Source: Rostratula benghalensis
Lineage: Eukaryota > Chordata > Aves > Charadriiformes > Rostratulidae
Length of the DNA: 64,000 nucleotides
Direction: 5' to 3'
Assembly (NCBI GenBank): GCA_013399305.1
Contig: VXAI01000179.1
Span: 1,362,727 to 1,426,726, forward strand
Positions 61,431 through 64,000 of the stretch are shown piece after piece; position 1 is the first letter of the stretch, and each line of letters starts with the position of its first letter. Position numbers and translations under genes: made by a program. The notes beneath the pieces are model-generated. The model was not told the origin of the DNA and made no database searches. It was given only the letters and a program-made list of their open reading frames with translations.

Positions 61431-61990
61431 ATTGAAGCAACTCTAAGCCTGGGCTGATGCTGGAAGGACTAGAGGTCTCTGCATTGGCTACTGGAGGGAC
61501 CTGGCCAGCTACTGGGTAAATTCTGGGGTCTGGAAGCCAACTAAGAGACCTGTTTGTGTAAGATGAGAGGATTCAGGGGCCATCTACTGTGTAGACCGAG
61601 TGTCTCAGGCCAGTGGCTTGAGATATCCAGATAGTATGTATAAGCACACACATGGAAATATATATTCTCTTAACAGGCTTTCATCCTGATCAGCCAGGGA
61701 GCAGAACAGGATTGAAGCCCTTGGTGCTGCCTGTATTTGTGTGTGCTGAGTGTTTCTGTGTTGCTGGCCATGTATATATGTAGGTATGTGCTGAACACGT
61801 GTGTTTGTGCTCATGTGCCTACAGGCTCAGCCCCATGGCCACCCGGACTTGGGGGCTGGGAGCTGCGGCAGCCTTGCCCCTACCGGGCCACAGGGTTGGG
61901 TAGGCTTGTGCCAACTGACACTTGGGCTAGCAGTTGGGTTTGAGCCATGGATAGTCCTTGCAAAGACCATCCACCTGCCGGAGCAACAGG
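61430..61990 (+). repeat. unclassified interspersed repeat, copy B
   Basis: Shares ordered blocks with the inverted copy in SLC7A15 intron 3 (41460-42100), listed there. It is GC-rich, with a GTGT-rich part (about 61738-61820) and a GCCCCATGGCC/GGGAGCTGC end. It sits immediately upstream of the endogenous retrovirus. Boundaries approximate. Confidence 0.5.
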
Positions 61991-62109
61991 ATGGAAAGGG
62001 AGAAGATCGCTCTTTTTAATGCCTTCAGGCTGGGAAACTCCCTCCCAACCAGCGGTGAATGATGCCCGGCAGCTGAAACCCCCTCTCCCAGCTCTTCGGT
62101 GTATTCCCC

Positions 62110-62452
62110 TGCCCTGGTTTCGGCCAGGATAGAGTTAATTTTTAAGGGAAGTTGGGAGGGGACACAGCCAGCTCAGCTGACCCGAAGGAGCCAAAGGGCT
62201 ATTCCCTACCCTGTGACGTTAAAGGGGCTGGGACATGTGGTTCCGGGTGGTGGAGAGCATCGCACCATGCAGCACTGGCTTGGTTTAATACTTTTCTTAG
62301 TATTATTTTCTATTCCTTTGCTGCCCTCTTAAACTGTCTTTATCTCTACCCGCGAGTTTTGCCCTTTTCTCCCGATTCTACTCCCCATCCAGCCAAGCCG
62401 GGACGGGGAAGGTGCCCGGTGCTTACTTCCCGGCTGGGGCTAAATCACGGCA
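62110..62452 (+). mobile_element. 5' LTR of an endogenous retrovirus
   Basis: It begins TGCCCTGGTTTCGGCCAGGA and ends ...CACGGCA, giving the TG...CA ends of an LTR about 340 bases long, immediately followed by a primer-binding site. The start resembles a common avian ERV LTR family. No paired 3' LTR is visible because the window ends inside the element. Confidence 0.75.
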
Positions 62453-62460
62453 GTCCTTTT

Positions 62461-62478
62461 CGGCACCCAGCGTGGGGC
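62461..62478 (+). other. retroviral primer-binding site, tRNA-Lys-like
   Basis: CGGCACCCAGCGTGGGGC resembles the complement of the 3' end of tRNA-Lys(1,2), with about three mismatches from memory. It lies eight bases after the LTR end. A lysine site would point to a beta-like (class II) element. Confidence 0.6.
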
Positions 62479-62588
62479 GCGAAGGGTTGGGATAACGACA
62501 GATCTGCCCAGAGCGCCTTAAAACAAACCTGCCCCCTGCGTCACAAGCCGTCCTTTTATTAGTTTAATAACAGTCGCTGGCCACCACG

Positions 62589-63455
62589 TTGCTTCGTTTA
62601 TTCTCGGAGCTGTGCTCTGCAATACCTTACCTGCTCACCAGTATCTACCAGGCGCTGCTCGATATTGTCCAGCGCCTTCAGCCAGAAGAGAGGAAAACTA
62701 AACCAACAGCAGCTGTGGCTACTCAAACCGTGGCTACCCCAGCCCCTGTGATGGCTACTGTGGCTACTCAGACCCCAGTGACGGGTGCTGCAGCGCACCC
62801 AGGGGTAACCACCCCATCCCTCTCCCTGAAAGAGCTGTGGGATCTGTGGAAAGACTGCAGCCACCACCCAGGGGAGCACATTGTCACCTGGCTGCTCCGC
62901 TGCTGGGATAACGGGGCCAGTAGCCTGGAATTAAAGGGTAGGGAAGCCAAGCTGCTGGGATCCCTGTCTAGAGAAGGGGGCATTGACAAGGCGGTTGGGA
63001 AAAGGACGCAAGCCCTCAGCCTCTGAAGGTGACTCCTGTCAGGCGTGAGGGAAAGATACCCCTTCAGTGAAGACATTGAATGTTATCCAGGCAAGTGGGC
63101 CACCACGGAGAGAGGTATCCAGTACCTGAGGGAATTAGCCATGTGGGAGATAGTTTATTGTGACCTGGACAACACTCAGTTACCCACAGATCCTGATGAG
63201 GTCCAATGCACAAAGCCCACGTGGCAGAATTTTGTATGGTGTGCCCCATCTTCATATGCCAGCTCATTGGCAGTGATGGAATGGGATGTTGAAGAGGCAC
63301 CTGCAGTGGATGAAGTGGCTGGCTGGCTCTGGCAGTATGAAGAAAGTCTCTCTGTCCCCCTCATCTCAGCTGTGAGAACTGTCACAGAAGATCCAGCAAC
63401 TTGGAGAGGATATGTCCTACTCTGCACCTGTACAGAGCAGTGTCTCAGTTATTAG
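62589..63455 (+). pseudogene. endogenous retrovirus gag remnant
   Basis: One frame covers about 290 codons but is interrupted by TGA at 63024-63026 and again at 63030-63032, and it ends at a stop near 63455. The encoded protein is recognisable as avian ERV Gag by its overall pattern: a threonine/alanine-rich spacer with repeated VATQT, a long region rich in Trp and Asp, and the DPDEVQC and SSYASSLAVM segments. There is no ATG at the left edge of the open frame (it opens at a TTG), so the start is unknown. A functional Gag would assemble particles; this copy cannot make the whole protein. It is an old genomic copy, not an active virus. Confidence 0.8.
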
Positions 63456-63800
63456 GAGTAAGTGTTCCTCTGCTCAAGAGAGAGGATAAGGTGGGTACAC
63501 ACCACGAGGCACCCTGTGGTTTTACCTGAGTGACCATGGAGAGGACATGAGGAAATGGGATGGGCAACCTACCTTGACCTTAGAGGCATGGGTATGGGAG
63601 TTGCAAGGAAAAGCACTCACTAAAGGGGATCCCCCTAGGAAAAGTGCCACTCCAGTTTCCTGCAGGCAATTCTTCAGATAGAGTAGAAGGCCTGATCTTA
63701 CTTTTAATGCTCTTGAAGAGACTTCTAAGTCTGTTCTGCAAGAAGTAAGTAATGAATACTATGACCTGGATTAGAGGGGCCCTGCCTCCAGCCAAGTGGA
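63456..63800 (+). pseudogene. gag 3' part, frame-shifted and broken
   Basis: Similarity to the same ERV family continues after the stop at 63455 but in a different frame (for example the FYLSDHGEDMRKWDG segment near 63515-63560) and with further stops. Together with the nonsense mutations upstream it shows that the element is decayed. Confidence 0.65.
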
Positions 63801-64000
63801 GGAAAAGAACAATTGGGTATATTGGACCGTGTGGACTTGATGACCTGGCATATCAGACCCACAGGAGTGTAAGGCTCTGGTGGACACGGGCACACGGTGT
63901 ACCTTAATGCCATCAAGCTATAGAGGGGCAGAGCTCCTCTGTACCTCTAGAGTGACAGGGATCCCAACAGTTGACTGTACTGGAAGAAGTGAGCCTAACT
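63801..64000 (+). pseudogene. retroviral protease start, cut by window edge
   Basis: ALVDTGT at 63874-63894 contains the aspartic-protease catalytic triad Asp-Thr-Gly (63883-63891). It lies in a frame different from gag, as is usual when pro is expressed by frameshift, but stop codons precede it (near 63838-63843). The rest of pro and pol would lie beyond the window. Confidence 0.7.

Larger units (their letters stand above)
45961..62109. other. intergenic region downstream of SLC7A15
   Basis: About 16 kb without a recognisable gene. It holds diverged CR1 copies, two MIR-like remnants, a minisatellite and an unclassified repeat, all listed separately. Many open frames of 60-160 codons occur on both strands (for example 52276-52686 and 52701-53186), but none has a recognisable domain or a convincing splice partner. 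From vertebrate synteny RHOB would be expected further right. Confidence 0.6.

Noticed and set aside
62598..63427. Minus-strand frames across the retroviral gag
   Set aside because: Shadows of the plus-strand gag remnant.
1..64000. Search for CRISPR arrays, operons, insertion sequences and phage genes
   Set aside because: The DNA is vertebrate (introns, CR1, CpG island). The only regular tandem array is the 27-bp minisatellite, which has no spacers.

Overview
The window is bird nuclear DNA. Evidence: at least a dozen CR1 LINE fragments (the typical avian repeat, with 3' ends of the ATTCTGTGATT type), a few very old MIR/CORE-SINE-like remnants, an endogenous retrovirus at the right edge, low gene density, long introns with consensus splice sites, and the gene order PUM2 - SLC7A15. 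From memory of vertebrate maps, this is the interval between PUM2 and RHOB (mouse chr12, human 2p24). I cannot name the species.

Layout. (1) 1-21.9 kb, minus strand: 5' end of PUM2 (Pumilio RNA-binding protein). The promoter is a CpG island (about 20.93-22.27 kb) with two perfect NRF1 palindromes and a YY1-type site. A non-coding first exon probably ends at 21608 (donor CCC|GTGAGTA). A second exon (16201-15845) carries an 80-codon ORF that resembles the Pumilio N-terminus but stops early. The rest, 1-15.84 kb, is read as PUM2 intron; I saw no further coding exon. (2) 22.3-35.4 kb: intergenic, with CR1 fragments in both orientations and a 55-base assembly gap. (3) 35.4-46 kb, plus strand: a complete, intact light-chain amino-acid transporter gene. 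It has six coding exons, all junctions in phase, 483 residues, closest to SLC7A9 (b0,+AT). By sequence and position I call it SLC7A15 (ArpAT). (4) 46-62 kb: intergenic, with old CR1 and MIR-like remnants, one CR1 nested inside another, a 27-bp minisatellite, a dispersed repeat that also occurs inverted in SLC7A15 intron 3, and AT-rich blocks that might be conserved regulatory DNA. (5) 62.1-64 kb: the 5' end of a decayed endogenous retrovirus (LTR, primer-binding site, broken gag, start of protease), cut by the window edge.

The two genes are not functionally linked. PUM2 is a broadly expressed post-transcriptional repressor with a housekeeping-type promoter. SLC7A15 encodes a membrane exchanger expected to pair with an SLC3 heavy chain. 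They lie head to head, about 13.5 kb apart. Many long open frames in the CpG island and scattered short ORFs elsewhere are compositional and were not annotated. I found no convincing new biological system. The best leads are the relict Pumilio N-terminus in the PUM2 leader exon, the intact SLC7A15, and the pair of inverted unclassified repeats.
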